Origin: Ruminiclostridium sp.
GTDB taxonomy: Bacteria; Bacillota; Clostridia; Oscillospirales; Ruminococcaceae
Direction of reading: 5' to 3'
Assembly: GCA_024682455.1 (NCBI GenBank)
Contig: JAIKZF010000035.1
Span: 1-57,152, forward strand
DNA length: 57,152 nt
Shown piece by piece: positions 32,976-42,047 of the stretch; position 1 is the first letter of the stretch; every line of letters begins with the position of its first letter. The position numbers were made by a program, and so were the translations under genes. The notes under the pieces are model-generated. The model had not been told where the DNA came from. It did no database searches and was given only the letters and a program-made list of their open reading frames with translations.

Positions 32976-33713
32976 TTACGATATCGAAGCGATATCGACA
33001 GCCTTGCTGTTTATCTGGTCGAGTGCCTTAAGTATCTTGCTGTTTGCCTCATACAGGCGGTGAGCCTCCATGAGCTGGGTTATCTCCTTGTTGCCGTCCA
33101 CGTTTGAATGCTCCCACGCGCCCTGAATCACGTCGAAGAACTCGCCGTCGGGGAGCTGCTCGCCTCCCTCGTAGAGCATAAGGTCGTTTCCGATCTTGTC
33201 GACGTCCGCGTCGGGCGGGATATAGGTGAGCAGCAGCGTATCGACGACCTCGCCGTTCATGGTTATCACGCCGTCGTTGTTTATCTCGAAGCCGTCGGCT
33301 CCGAGGTAAATGTCGCCGTTCCTGCCCTGGACTCTGCCTGCCTTGCCGAGTATCAGGTATCCTTCGCCGTCAAGCTCCCACTGACCGTTGCGGGTCTGGT
33401 AGACGTTGCCGGCCTTGTCGCGGATATTGAAGTACACGTTGCCGTATATCGCGACGTCGAAATCGCTCTCGGTGTACGTGAAGTTGCTCTGCTCAAGATT
33501 GGTCTTGGAAATGTCGGCGTAGGTCTGGAGGAAATGCCCCGATGTCTCGCGCCGTCCGTTGACAAGTATCAGCTCGTCCATGAAGGTGTTCGTGACTATC
33601 TCGTCCTTGCGGTAGCCGGAGGTATTGACGTTTACGATGTTGTTGCCTATCGCGTCGAGCTGTCTCTGCTTGACTATCATGCCCTGCGCGGCGTTGTAAA
33701 AACCTCTTAACAC
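32976..33713 (-). CDS. Flagellar rod protein, FlgF-like
   Basis: 245 residues from a GTG start with AAGGAGG. It begins MLRGFYNAAQGMIVKQRQLD with AIGNNIVNVNTSGYRKDEI, the rod-protein motif. It ends EITQLMEAHRLYEANSKILK and ALDQINSKAVDIASI. It is paralogous to the downstream gene and, with it, replaces the FlhO/FlhP pair of Bacilli. It could equally be called FlgG; the position (first of the pair) and size favour FlgF. Confidence 0.85.
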   Translation of the reverse strand: MLRGFYNAAQGMIVKQRQLDAIGNNIVNVNTSGYRKDEIVTNTFMDELILVNGRRETSGHFLQTYADISKTNLEQSNFTYTESDFDVAIYGNVYFNIRDKAGNVYQTRNGQWELDGEGYLILGKAGRVQGRNGDIYLGADGFEINNDGVITMNGEVVDTLLLTYIPPDADVDKIGNDLMLYEGGEQLPDGEFFDVIQGAWEHSNVDGNKEITQLMEAHRLYEANSKILKALDQINSKAVDIASIS

Positions 33714-33777
33714 GGGCTGTCCTCCTTATATCCCGGTGCGCGGCGGTATCCCGCGCCGGGGCGCTGTCCGTTGATCG

Positions 33778-34518
33778 TTATTTTTTCATGTAATCGGCGA
33801 GCCGGTGCTTCAGGTACAGTATCGCCTTTGAATGTATCTGGCTGACGCGGGAATCGGTCAGCCCGAGCACCCGCGCTATCTCGCTGAATTTCAGCTGTTC
33901 GTAGTAATAGAGCGTGATGACCTGCTTTGCGCGGTCGCTCAGCTCGTTTATCGCCTCGGTGATGACCTTTTTCTGCTCCGCGCGGTACATAGCCGCGTCG
34001 GCGGCGTCCTCGGACTCCATGATGTCGAAGTTGTCCTCATACAGCAGCTCCTCGAAGGACAGCGTCACCGCGCCTGCGGACTCTGCCATGCGCTTTTCGA
34101 GCATTTCCCGGGAAAGTCCCATGTACTCCGCGAGCTCCGAGTTCTTCGGGTGCCTCCCGAGCTTCGTGAAGAGCTCGTTGTACGCGGCGTCCAGCTCTCT
34201 GCCGAAGGTGCGCACCTGCCGGGGTATCCAGTCCTGCTTGCGGACGAAATCGACGATAGCGCCCTTTATCTTGATATTCGCGTAGGTCTCGAATTTCACG
34301 CCTCTGTCGAGGTCGAAGGTATCTATCGCGGACATCAGGGCTATGACTCCCTCGTTCACGACGTCGTCCGGCGAGGCGTACTTTATGTAGATATTGCGAA
34401 GCGACATGGCAAGCATACGCACAAGGTCGAGGTAACGCAGCACGATATCGTTGCGTAAATTGATATCCTGCGTCTCACGATATTCGCGTATAGCCTGCAA
34501 TACATCATAATCCGCCAT
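33778..34518 (-). CDS. fliA: RNA polymerase sigma-28 factor FliA/SigD
   Basis: 246 residues. Region 2 contains DLVRMLAMSLRNIYIKYASP, DDVVNEGVIALMSAIDTFDL and GVKFETYANIKIKGAIVDFV, as in FliA/WhiG sigma factors. Region 4 contains RAKQVITLYYYEQLKFSEIA and LTDSRVSQIHSKAILYLKHR. It recognises TAAA-N15-GCCGATAA promoters and drives late flagellar and chemotaxis genes. One such promoter occurs 4 kb downstream. It lies between flhA and the rod genes. No anti-sigma factor FlgM gene is visible in this window. Confidence 0.95.
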   Translation of the reverse strand: MADYDVLQAIREYRETQDINLRNDIVLRYLDLVRMLAMSLRNIYIKYASPDDVVNEGVIALMSAIDTFDLDRGVKFETYANIKIKGAIVDFVRKQDWIPRQVRTFGRELDAAYNELFTKLGRHPKNSELAEYMGLSREMLEKRMAESAGAVTLSFEELLYEDNFDIMESEDAADAAMYRAEQKKVITEAINELSDRAKQVITLYYYEQLKFSEIARVLGLTDSRVSQIHSKAILYLKHRLADYMKK

Positions 34519-34566
34519 CTGCGTCCGCCCCCCATCCTTGGTAATTGCCGCGGCGTCATGCCGCTC

Positions 34567-36648
34567 TTAAAGTGATATGCTCCCCACAGACTGTATCTGC
34601 GTCGTGCTGTCTATCTCGCTGTACGAGAGCACGGTTATGTTCTGGAGGAACTGGTCTATCAGCTTCTTGAAATAAACTCTTACTATCGGCGAGGTAAGTA
34701 TTATCACATTCGGGATAACGTCCTTTATCTTGTTCACCTCGTCCGTAGTCTTTGCGACGATGCGCTGGATAGTGTCCGGGTCCATGGACAGGTAGCTGCC
34801 CTGGTCGGACTTCTTCACGCTCGCCACTATCATATCCTCTATCCTCGGGTCTATCGTTATCACGCGCAGAGAGTTCGCCTCGGCGAAGCGCCTTGTGATC
34901 GTGCGCCTGAGTGCCTGCCGCACGTACTCCACGGTGATGTCTATGTCCTTCATTGTGGTCAGGTGGTCGCTGAGCGTTTCGAGTATGGTCTCCATATCCC
35001 TTATCGGAACGCCCTCACGCAGCAGCATGGAGAGCACCTTCTGGAGATAACCGTAGGAGATGACGTTCGGGACCAGATCCTCGACGATAGTGGCGTTGGT
35101 CTTCTTGATGTTCTCCACCATGGTCTTGACGTCCTGACGGGTGAGTATCTCGCTGCAGTGCTGCTTGATGACCTCGGAGAGGTGTGTTATCATCACCGAG
35201 ACCGGGTCTATCAGCGTATAGCCGGCGACGTCCGCGGCGACCTTCTTGTCCTCGCTTATCCAGCGGGCGGGTATTCCGAAGGCGGGCTCTATGGTGTCGA
35301 TACCGTCCACGGGCATCGAAACGTCGCCGTTGTCGAGCGCCAGGTAGTGATCGACGAGTATCTCGCCTCTCGCGACCTCCTCGCCCTTTATCTTGATTAT
35401 GTACTGGTTCGGGTTTATATCCGGGTTATCGCGCATACGCACCGAGGGTATTACCATGCCCATATCCATAGCGAACTGCTTTCTGAACAGCACGACGCGC
35501 TCGATGAAGTTTCCGCCGCTGCGCTCGTCGACAAGGTGCAGCAGCGAGTAACCGAACTCCATTTCGACCTGCTCGACGTTCAGGAGCTTGAAAACGTTGT
35601 CGATATCGCGGTAGTAGTCCGTATCGGTGGTCGGGCGCTGTTCCTTTGCCTCCTCGATCTGCTTCTGAGCCTCGGCGGCCTCCGCCACCTGCGCCTCACG
35701 GCTCTGCGAACGCCTCAGGAAGATGCCCGCGTACAGGAGCGCGGCTCCGAGCATGGCGAGTATGGGCTTCGGGAAGCCCGGCACCAGCATGAGCACGAGC
35801 ATTACCGCGCCGGTGATTATGAGAACTGTGGGATTGCTTGTGAACTGGCGCTTCACGTCCTCGTTGAAGCTGCCCTCACTCGCCGTTCTGGTAACGACCA
35901 TACCGGTCGCCACGGATATGAGCAGCGAGGGTATCTGCGAGCACAGACCGTCGCCGACGGTAGCCAGCGAGTAGGTACTCATGACGGTGTTTATATCCGC
36001 ACCGCCTATGACTCCGATTATCGCTCCGCCGATAAGGTTTATCAGCGAGGTGATTATCGACATTATCGCGTCTCCCTTGACGAACTTGGTGGCACCGTCC
36101 ATGGCTCCGAAGAAGTCAGCCTCACGCTGCACGTTCGCGCGGCGTATCTTGGCTTCCTCGTCCGTTATCGCGCCTGTGTTGAGGTCGGCGTCTATGGACA
36201 TCTGCTTACCGGGCATAGCGTCGAGGGTGAATCTCGCCGCGACCTCGGATACACGCTCCGAGCCCTTGGTGATGACAAGGAAATTCGCAAGGAATATTAT
36301 TATAAAGATGATGAATCCTACTACGGGGTCGCCGCCCATTACGAACTGTCCGAATGTTGCGATGACCGAGCCCGCCTGCCCGGTGCTTAGTATGCCTCGG
36401 GTGGTGGAGACGTTCAGCGCCAGCCGGAACACCGTGGTGATGAGCAGTATCGTCGGGAAGATCGAAAATTCGAGGGCTTCCTTTATATACATTGTCAGCA
36501 GCAGTATGACCAGCGACAGTCCTATATTCACAAGAAGCAGAAAATCAAGCAGCGCTCCGCCCATGATGCCGTTAAGCGGTATGATGAGCGCCAGGATGAT
36601 AAATACGACGAACACGGCAAATACATTGCTCATCATTCTTTTTACCAT
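34567..36648 (-). CDS. flhA: Flagellar export gate protein FlhA
   Basis: 693 residues. About eight N-terminal transmembrane helices (VFVVFIILALIIPL, LDFLLLVNIGLSLVILLLTM) surround the FHIPEP-type region (RFTLDAMPGKQMSIDADLNT). The cytoplasmic C-terminal domain has the nonameric-ring features of FlhA (EFGYSLLHLVDERSGGNFIE). It is the export-gate ring component that hands substrates to FlhB. flhF and flhG, which normally follow flhA in Clostridia, are absent: fliA comes 48 bases later. Confidence 0.97.
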   Translation of the reverse strand: MVKRMMSNVFAVFVVFIILALIIPLNGIMGGALLDFLLLVNIGLSLVILLLTMYIKEALEFSIFPTILLITTVFRLALNVSTTRGILSTGQAGSVIATFGQFVMGGDPVVGFIIFIIIFLANFLVITKGSERVSEVAARFTLDAMPGKQMSIDADLNTGAITDEEAKIRRANVQREADFFGAMDGATKFVKGDAIMSIITSLINLIGGAIIGVIGGADINTVMSTYSLATVGDGLCSQIPSLLISVATGMVVTRTASEGSFNEDVKRQFTSNPTVLIITGAVMLVLMLVPGFPKPILAMLGAALLYAGIFLRRSQSREAQVAEAAEAQKQIEEAKEQRPTTDTDYYRDIDNVFKLLNVEQVEMEFGYSLLHLVDERSGGNFIERVVLFRKQFAMDMGMVIPSVRMRDNPDINPNQYIIKIKGEEVARGEILVDHYLALDNGDVSMPVDGIDTIEPAFGIPARWISEDKKVAADVAGYTLIDPVSVMITHLSEVIKQHCSEILTRQDVKTMVENIKKTNATIVEDLVPNVISYGYLQKVLSMLLREGVPIRDMETILETLSDHLTTMKDIDITVEYVRQALRRTITRRFAEANSLRVITIDPRIEDMIVASVKKSDQGSYLSMDPDTIQRIVAKTTDEVNKIKDVIPNVIILTSPIVRVYFKKLIDQFLQNITVLSYSEIDSTTQIQSVGSISL

Positions 36649-36690
36649 CTGACAATTCCTGCCTCCCTTCCTTTTTTTCGTTTACTGCGG

Positions 36691-37806
36691 TCATTCCGCG
36701 CTCCCGTCCGAGCGTCTTGTCGCGTCCTCGGGGGGCTCGAACTTTATGCCCTTCGCGGTGAACATATCGGAGATGACCACCGCGACCGCCTTGAACAGCG
36801 TATTCGGTATCTCCTGACCTATCTCCACCGTCTCGTACAGCTCCCTTGCGAGGGGTCTGTCCTCCGTTATGAAAACGCCGTGCTGTTCGGCGATCTCGAT
36901 TATTTTCAGCGCCAGAGCGTCCTTGCCCTTCGCGGTGACGTACGGCGCCATATACGCCGAGGTCTCCGTATCGTATTTCAGCGCCACGGCGTAGTGCGTA
37001 GGGTTCCTCACGACCACGTCGGAGCCCGGTACCTGCTCCATCATACGCTGCTGAGCCATTTCGCGCTGTTTCTGCTTTATCTTGCCCTTTATCTGCGGAT
37101 CACCTTCGGTCTGCTTGTACTCGTCCTTGACCTCCTGCTTTGACATTTTCAGGTTCTTCTCGAACTGGTACCACTGGAAGAGGTAATCCCCCGCAGCCAC
37201 GAACACGAATATGATGCAAAGTATCATCACTATCGAAAATATCGTATTCGCTATATATGCGACCGCGTAGACGGGCTCGGTGTCCACGAGGCTCACTATC
37301 TCGGTCATGCGGCTCTCTATCTGCCCGTAGACCACGAAGATTATCGCCGAGAGCTCGATGAGCCCTTTCAGGATCCCCACCGCCGACTGAGCCGAGAACA
37401 TCTTCTTGATGCCGTTCAGGGGGTTGAGCTTCGAGAACTTCGGTTTCAGGGGCTTCATCGTGAACAGTCCGCGGGTCTGCGCCATGACCGTTATCACCAC
37501 GATAAGCCCTATTATCGCGCACAGCGGCAGCACTATCATTACCGCCTGCCTGACGACGTTCAGGAATATATTCGTATAGGTGCTGAAATCGTTGTCGAAC
37601 TCGTCGCCGACGTGCTCCAGCCCCTCCTGCAATATTCTCGTGAGCTGCACGAACATATACGAGCTGAGCACGGCAAGCGCCGAGAACGTTCCGAGTATCG
37701 AGACCGCAGTCACGACCTCGTTGCTCTGGAGCACCTGTCCTTCCTTTTCTCTCGCGTCGCGGCGCTTTTTCGGCGTCGCCTTTTCGGTTTTATCATCTCC
37801 CGGCAA
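36691..37806 (-). CDS. flhB: Flagellar export switch protein FlhB
   Basis: 371 residues from a TTG start preceded by GTGAGGTGAT. The usual N-terminus MPGDDKTEKATPKKRRDA follows, so the start is secure. Four transmembrane helices are followed by the cytoplasmic domain with the autocleavage motif NPTH in VRNPTHYAVALKYD. It switches export from rod/hook to filament substrates after hook completion. It lies 22 bases after fliR in the export cluster. Confidence 0.96.
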   Translation of the reverse strand: MPGDDKTEKATPKKRRDAREKEGQVLQSNEVVTAVSILGTFSALAVLSSYMFVQLTRILQEGLEHVGDEFDNDFSTYTNIFLNVVRQAVMIVLPLCAIIGLIVVITVMAQTRGLFTMKPLKPKFSKLNPLNGIKKMFSAQSAVGILKGLIELSAIIFVVYGQIESRMTEIVSLVDTEPVYAVAYIANTIFSIVMILCIIFVFVAAGDYLFQWYQFEKNLKMSKQEVKDEYKQTEGDPQIKGKIKQKQREMAQQRMMEQVPGSDVVVRNPTHYAVALKYDTETSAYMAPYVTAKGKDALALKIIEIAEQHGVFITEDRPLARELYETVEIGQEIPNTLFKAVAVVISDMFTAKGIKFEPPEDATRRSDGSAE

Positions 37807-37828
37807 CGACGATCACCTCACCCGGGAA

Positions 37829-38620
37829 CTATACGAAATGTGCGGCTGCCGCGTCAAGGTTCGTCCACAGATACCCGAACAGCTTGTCGATGAGCTCCGA
37901 CAGCGGTCCCGCGGCGGCTATTATTACAATGAAGCCTACTATCAGCTTCAGGTGGATATTCAGTACAAATATCTGTATCGTCGGCACCGCCTTCATTATG
38001 ATGCCCATACAGAACTCGACTATCAGCTCCGCCGCCAGCAGCGGCATCGCGAATTTAAGCGCCAGCTCCATTATCGTGCCCATGTACATGACGATAATGA
38101 GAGCCAGATCTATGGTGCTGTCCGTGAACGCGTACCCCAGCGGTATAGTCTCGTAGGTCAGCTTGAAGAGTCGTATATACGAGAGGTGACTTCCCGTTAT
38201 GAAGAAGTACAGCACGAACATATAGTAATAGTAATTGCCGAATACCGGCATAGTGACGCCCGTTGCGGGGTCGTAAGCCTTCGCCATGCCGAGGCCCACC
38301 TCGGTATCCATGATCTCGCCGGCGTACAGAAGCACCGTTATCATCAGGTTCGTGAAGAACCCGAAGACCATGCCGATGAACAGCTCCTTTATGACGATGA
38401 ATGCGAAGCCGATGACTCCCGTGAATTCCGGAGCCGCGGCCTGCCCGCCCATCGACGCGGTCATCACCACCGCCATGACCACGGACATGAAGGCTTTTAT
38501 ATTGGCAGGCGTATTGTTTCGTGAAAATATCGGGTTAAACGTGAATATCCCCGTCACCCGGCACAGCACGAATATGAACGCCGTGAAATTTCCGTACAGA
38601 GTTTCCCAGACGAACATCAC
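37829..38620 (-). CDS. fliR: Flagellar export protein FliR
   Basis: 263 residues with six predicted transmembrane helices (FTAFIFVLCRVTGIFTFNPI at the N-terminus). Family blocks include AYDPATGVTMPVFGNYYYYM and LYFFITGSHLSYIRLFKLTY. It is part of the FliPQR export gate. It overlaps fliQ by four bases (ATGA), so translation is coupled. Confidence 0.95.
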   Translation of the reverse strand: MMFVWETLYGNFTAFIFVLCRVTGIFTFNPIFSRNNTPANIKAFMSVVMAVVMTASMGGQAAAPEFTGVIGFAFIVIKELFIGMVFGFFTNLMITVLLYAGEIMDTEVGLGMAKAYDPATGVTMPVFGNYYYYMFVLYFFITGSHLSYIRLFKLTYETIPLGYAFTDSTIDLALIIVMYMGTIMELALKFAMPLLAAELIVEFCMGIIMKAVPTIQIFVLNIHLKLIVGFIVIIAAAGPLSELIDKLFGYLWTNLDAAAAHFV

Positions 38621-38889
38621 GGAATAGGCGTGGTCGCCATGAGCTCGACTATACGGTTAAAGAAATCTATTATGCTTGAGCACATCCACGGTCCCATAGC
38701 AAGGAGCGCGAGCGCTACGATTATCGCCTTCGGAGCGAAGGTGAGGGTCTGCTCGTGCACCTGCGTCGCCGCCTGGAGTATCGCGATTATCAGTCCGACG
38801 AGCATGGCTATCAGCAGCGTCGGCACAGCGAGCTTGAACGCGAGGATTATCGCCTCGGTGAATATTTCAAGTACAAGATCCTCGGACAT
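38617..38889 (-). CDS. fliQ: Flagellar export protein FliQ
   Basis: 90 residues, normal size, with two transmembrane helices (AFKLAVPTLLIAMLVGLIIA and ALLAMGPWMCSSIIDFFNRI). The between-helix phrase IAILQAATQVHEQTLTFAPK is characteristic. It is a component of the FliPQR gate. It lies between fliP and fliR, as in most bacteria. Confidence 0.95.
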   Translation of the reverse strand: MSEDLVLEIFTEAIILAFKLAVPTLLIAMLVGLIIAILQAATQVHEQTLTFAPKAIIVALALLAMGPWMCSSIIDFFNRIVELMATTPIP

Positions 38890-38920
38890 TTATATACCGA
38901 CCTCCCAAGTCCGTACTCCG

Positions 38921-39916
38921 CTAAACATTGAACGAATTTACCAGCGTGCCTACGAGCATCTGCCAGCCGTCGACCAGCACGAAAAGCATGATCTTGAACG
39001 GCAGCGATATCATCGAGGGCGGCAGCATCATCATACCCATTGCCATGAGCGTCGAGGAAACGACGATATCTATGACAAGAAAAGGTATGAACAGCATGAA
39101 TCCCATCTGGAACGCCCTTGTCAGCTCGCTGATTATGAACGACGGTATCACAACCTCAAGCCCGAGCTGCTCCGCGTAGTCCGTGAGCGCTTCGTCGGTC
39201 TGCGTCAGATCGACAGGCACCTGAACTATGCTTTCCACGGGTTCTATGGGCTTTATGAAGTCCGGGTCGATAACGCTGCCGTTCTCCTCGGGAGCCGTGG
39301 TCTGAGCGGCCTCAGCCGCCTCGGCGCGCGCCTCCGCCCTGTACACGGACTGTCCGCGCAGGTCGAGGAAGAACTGCATATTCTTCCGCGAGGTATTGCG
39401 CAGCATGAAGTCCTTAAGCGTATCGCCGGAGCGTTCGAGCATCTCGTTTATCTGTATCTCTCCCGCGGCGTAGGGCTGATACGCGTTGTCGTTTATCTGC
39501 GTGAAGGTAGGCCACATCACGAACAGCGTAAGAAACAGCGAAAGCCCCATCAATACCGAGTTCGGCGGGATAGACTGGGTCTGCATCGCATTTCTCAGAA
39601 AGCTGAAAACTATGACTATCCTCGTGAACGAGGTGAGCATCACGAGGAACGACGGGGCGACCGACAGAATGGTGATTATCAGGATCACCTCAAGGGACTG
39701 CGAGCCGTCTATGCCGATGAGCTGCTTGAGCAGGGAATCGTCCACGGGCTCGGTGCCGGGGTTCGCGGCGAGCACCTCGGTCTCTGCATCGCCCTCGGCG
39801 GCTCCCAGAGCCGACGCGGTGACACATATCACCGACAGCAGCAGACACGTCACGACAAAGGAAATAATGAACCTGATAAAATACTTACTGTTCTGTTTTA
39901 TCGTTTCCTTGACCAT
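38921..39916 (-). CDS. fliP: Flagellar export protein FliP with an inserted loop
   Basis: 331 residues, roughly 70-90 longer than usual FliP. A Sec signal-like helix and linker precede the conserved SLEVILIITILSVAPSFLVM and SFTRIVIVFSFLRNAMQTQS. The usual end ISELTRAFQMGFMLFIPFLV and VDIVVSSTLMAMGMMMLPPS is intact. The extra sequence is an Ala/Glu/Pro-rich block of about 60 residues (about 185-245, around ARAEAAEAAQTTAPEENGS) in the extracytoplasmic loop after FFLDLRGQ. The start overlaps the end of fliO by 32 bases. The core residues look complete, so the protein is probably functional. Confidence 0.93.
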   Translation of the reverse strand: MVKETIKQNSKYFIRFIISFVVTCLLLSVICVTASALGAAEGDAETEVLAANPGTEPVDDSLLKQLIGIDGSQSLEVILIITILSVAPSFLVMLTSFTRIVIVFSFLRNAMQTQSIPPNSVLMGLSLFLTLFVMWPTFTQINDNAYQPYAAGEIQINEMLERSGDTLKDFMLRNTSRKNMQFFLDLRGQSVYRAEARAEAAEAAQTTAPEENGSVIDPDFIKPIEPVESIVQVPVDLTQTDEALTDYAEQLGLEVVIPSFIISELTRAFQMGFMLFIPFLVIDIVVSSTLMAMGMMMLPPSMISLPFKIMLFVLVDGWQMLVGTLVNSFNV

Positions 39917-40274
39917 TGCCGTTATCCTTTCCCGTGCCTTTATTCCTTTTCATGACCTCGGCAAACGCGGCGGCGAATGACATTCCGCCCTGCGCTTCGG
40001 GGGATGGCTGCTGGGCATAGTATTCCTCCGGGCTCATATCTATGTCGGCGAGCTTTTCGATATGCTGTCCGGTCACGCCGACGAGCATAAGCTTACCCGC
40101 GACGCACACGACGACTATCATACCCTCTCTTCCGAGCGACACCCTGTCGATGACCTTCATTCTGTTCCCGTTGACGCAGCCGATGCCTCCGTTGAGCTTC
40201 TTCACCGCGTAAACGAGTATGAAGAAGAGTCCGAGTACGCCCGCGAGGGAAAGGATCATCCAGATCCATTCCAT
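39885..40274 (-). CDS. fliO: FliO-like flagellar biosynthesis protein
   Basis: 129 residues. A single N-terminal transmembrane helix (WIWMILSLAGVLGLFFILVY) is followed by a small cytoplasmic beta domain (MKVIDRVSLGREGMIVVVCV, LVGVTGQHIEKLADID) and a Lys/Gly/Asn tail. Its place directly before fliP and the helix-plus-domain shape match FliO, which assists FliP ring assembly. The sequence is poorly conserved in the family. The last 10 or so codons overlap fliP. Confidence 0.85.
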   Translation of the reverse strand: MEWIWMILSLAGVLGLFFILVYAVKKLNGGIGCVNGNRMKVIDRVSLGREGMIVVVCVAGKLMLVGVTGQHIEKLADIDMSPEEYYAQQPSPEAQGGMSFAAAFAEVMKRNKGTGKDNGNGQGNDKTEQ

Positions 40275-40280
40275 GCCGGA

Positions 40281-40643
40281 TCAGCCGAGTATCTTCGTAA
40301 CTGTCGCTATTATTCTGTCGGGCTTGAAGGGCTTTACGATGAAATCGAGCGCGCCGAGCTTGATAGCCTCAACGACCATTGCCTCCTGACCCATAGCGCT
40401 GCACATTACGACCTTTGCGGCGGGGTTCATCTTCTTGATGTCCGCGAGAGCCTCGATACCGGTCTTATTGGGCATGGTTATGTCCATTATGACGAGGTCG
40501 GGCTTTTCCGCCTCATAGGTCTGGCAGGCGATAGCGCCGTCCTGGGCCTCAAGGATATTGGTATATCCGTTCTTCGTGAGGGTGTCCTTGATGAGCATTC
40601 TCATGAAAGCCGCATCGTCGACCAGTAAAATCTTCTTGTCCAT
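40281..40643 (-). CDS. cheY: Chemotaxis response regulator CheY
   Basis: 120 residues, a single receiver domain. Asp9 and Asp10 bind metal, Asp54 in VIMDITMPNKTG is the phospho-acceptor, Ser82 takes the switch Thr/Ser position and Lys104 is in FIVKPF. It binds the motor switch when phosphorylated. No CheA kinase gene is in the window. Its natural partners here are FliM, FliY and CheC. It is located six bases after fliY. Confidence 0.95.
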   Translation of the reverse strand: MDKKILLVDDAAFMRMLIKDTLTKNGYTNILEAQDGAIACQTYEAEKPDLVIMDITMPNKTGIEALADIKKMNPAAKVVMCSAMGQEAMVVEAIKLGALDFIVKPFKPDRIIATVTKILG

Positions 40644-40649
40644 AGCTGT

Positions 40650-42044
40650 TTACTCCTTATTAATAGAATCTATTAGTTTAGATTTGATTATTTCCGTTAT
40701 CCTGACCGCGAAGTTGTCGTCTATAACGACTATATCGCCCTTGGCGATAAGGTTGCCGTTCACTATTATATCGACGGGAGCTCCCGCCTGCCGTTCAAGC
40801 TCGATTATCGTGCCCTGTGTGAACTCAAGTATATCCTTGACCTTGCGTCTTGCGGTGCCTATCTCGACGGATATCTCCAGAGGCACGCCCATCAGGAGCT
40901 GAAGGTTGGTCTTCTGATCTCCCGAGAGCTGTATATCCGGGGAATCGAACTGATTGAGCTGCGCGTTCTGCAGGTTCATTGACGGGGGCTGCTGGTAGCC
41001 GTACTGGGGCGGGTAGCCGTACGGCATCTGCGGCATCGCTCCCTGCGGCGGGTATCCGTACTGCGGGGGGTAGCCGTACGGCATCTGCGGCATACCGGGC
41101 TGCATCTGTGGCATTCCCTGAGGCATTCCCTGGGGCATACCCTGCTGCATCTGAGGCATACCCTGCGGCATACCGGGCATAGGCTGCTGCATCTGGGGCT
41201 GAGCCGGAGCTCCGCCTCCTCCGCCGCCCGCCATAGCGGCGAACATGGCGTCCATCTCCGCCTGCGACATGGTGCCGCCGCCTCCGCCGCCGCCTGCCGC
41301 GGGCGCGGGAGCCGGGGCTCCGCCTCCTCCGCCGCCCGCCATAGCGGCGAACATGGCGTCCATTTCCGCCTGCGACATGGTACCGCCGCCTCCGCCTCCG
41401 GCGTCCGCGGCGGGCTCCGGAACGGGGGGAGCCTCATTCTCCTCCGCCGTGCCGAGCACCTTGCGCGCTATATAGCTGGCGAGGTCGAGGGTAAGTATCG
41501 AGGCGAACTCCGATTTTATTACCCCGTCTATCGTAAGGTCGAAGTATATCGCGACGACCTTGTCGTCGGGCTCGAAGCTCTGCACCTCGCTGAGGTCGAT
41601 GTTCTCCATGATATAGGGCGTCGGCGTGGAGATATCCACCACGATGCCCAGGAAGTCGGACAGCGCCGTTGCGCTCGCGCCCATCATCTGGTTCATGACC
41701 TCGGAGACGGCGCTGATATTCAGCTCGTCGAACTCAAAGTCCGGCGTGACCTCAAGAGGCTGACCCATGAGCTGATTGAGTATCATCTGCACGTCGTCCT
41801 GACGGAGCACCATAAGGTTGTTGCCCGAAAGACCCTTTACATATTCTATTTTCACGCAGACGGCGGGCTCAAGCTTGTCATACTGGAGCATATCGTCCGC
41901 TCTGACGACTTCCACTCTCGGGGTAGTGATCCAAACCTTGGCGCTGAGAAGCTCAGAAACAGCTGTTGCCGCGCTTCCCATGCTTATGTTCATGACTTCG
42001 CCGAGGGCGTCCTTTTCCATCTCGGAAAGGTCTGTCACAGCCAT
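40650..42044 (-). CDS. fliY: Flagellar motor switch phosphatase FliY (with FliN domain)
   Basis: 464 residues. The CheC-like half has both phosphatase motifs intact: Asp12/Glu16/Asn19 with Pro42, and Ser111/Glu115/Asn118 with Pro141. The FliN/SpoA domain is at about 370-455 (LLMGVPLEISVEIGTARRKV). Between them is an unusually long linker (about 200-365): Gly runs, two exact copies of TMSQAEMDAMFAAMAGGGGG (223-241 and 259-277), then Met/Pro/Gln repeats (GMPQGMPQMQQGMPQ) and YGYPPQYGYPPQ. The MSQAEMDAMF units resemble the CheY-P-binding LSQ-x-EIDALL peptide that normally sits at the N-terminus of FliY and FliM; this FliY starts without it. It removes phosphate from CheY-P at the switch. Confidence 0.93.
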   Translation of the reverse strand: MAVTDLSEMEKDALGEVMNISMGSAATAVSELLSAKVWITTPRVEVVRADDMLQYDKLEPAVCVKIEYVKGLSGNNLMVLRQDDVQMILNQLMGQPLEVTPDFEFDELNISAVSEVMNQMMGASATALSDFLGIVVDISTPTPYIMENIDLSEVQSFEPDDKVVAIYFDLTIDGVIKSEFASILTLDLASYIARKVLGTAEENEAPPVPEPAADAGGGGGGTMSQAEMDAMFAAMAGGGGGGAPAPAPAAGGGGGGGTMSQAEMDAMFAAMAGGGGGGAPAQPQMQQPMPGMPQGMPQMQQGMPQGMPQGMPQMQPGMPQMPYGYPPQYGYPPQGAMPQMPYGYPPQYGYQQPPSMNLQNAQLNQFDSPDIQLSGDQKTNLQLLMGVPLEISVEIGTARRKVKDILEFTQGTIIELERQAGAPVDIIVNGNLIAKGDIVVIDDNFAVRITEIIKSKLIDSINKE

Positions 42045-42047
42045 ATA

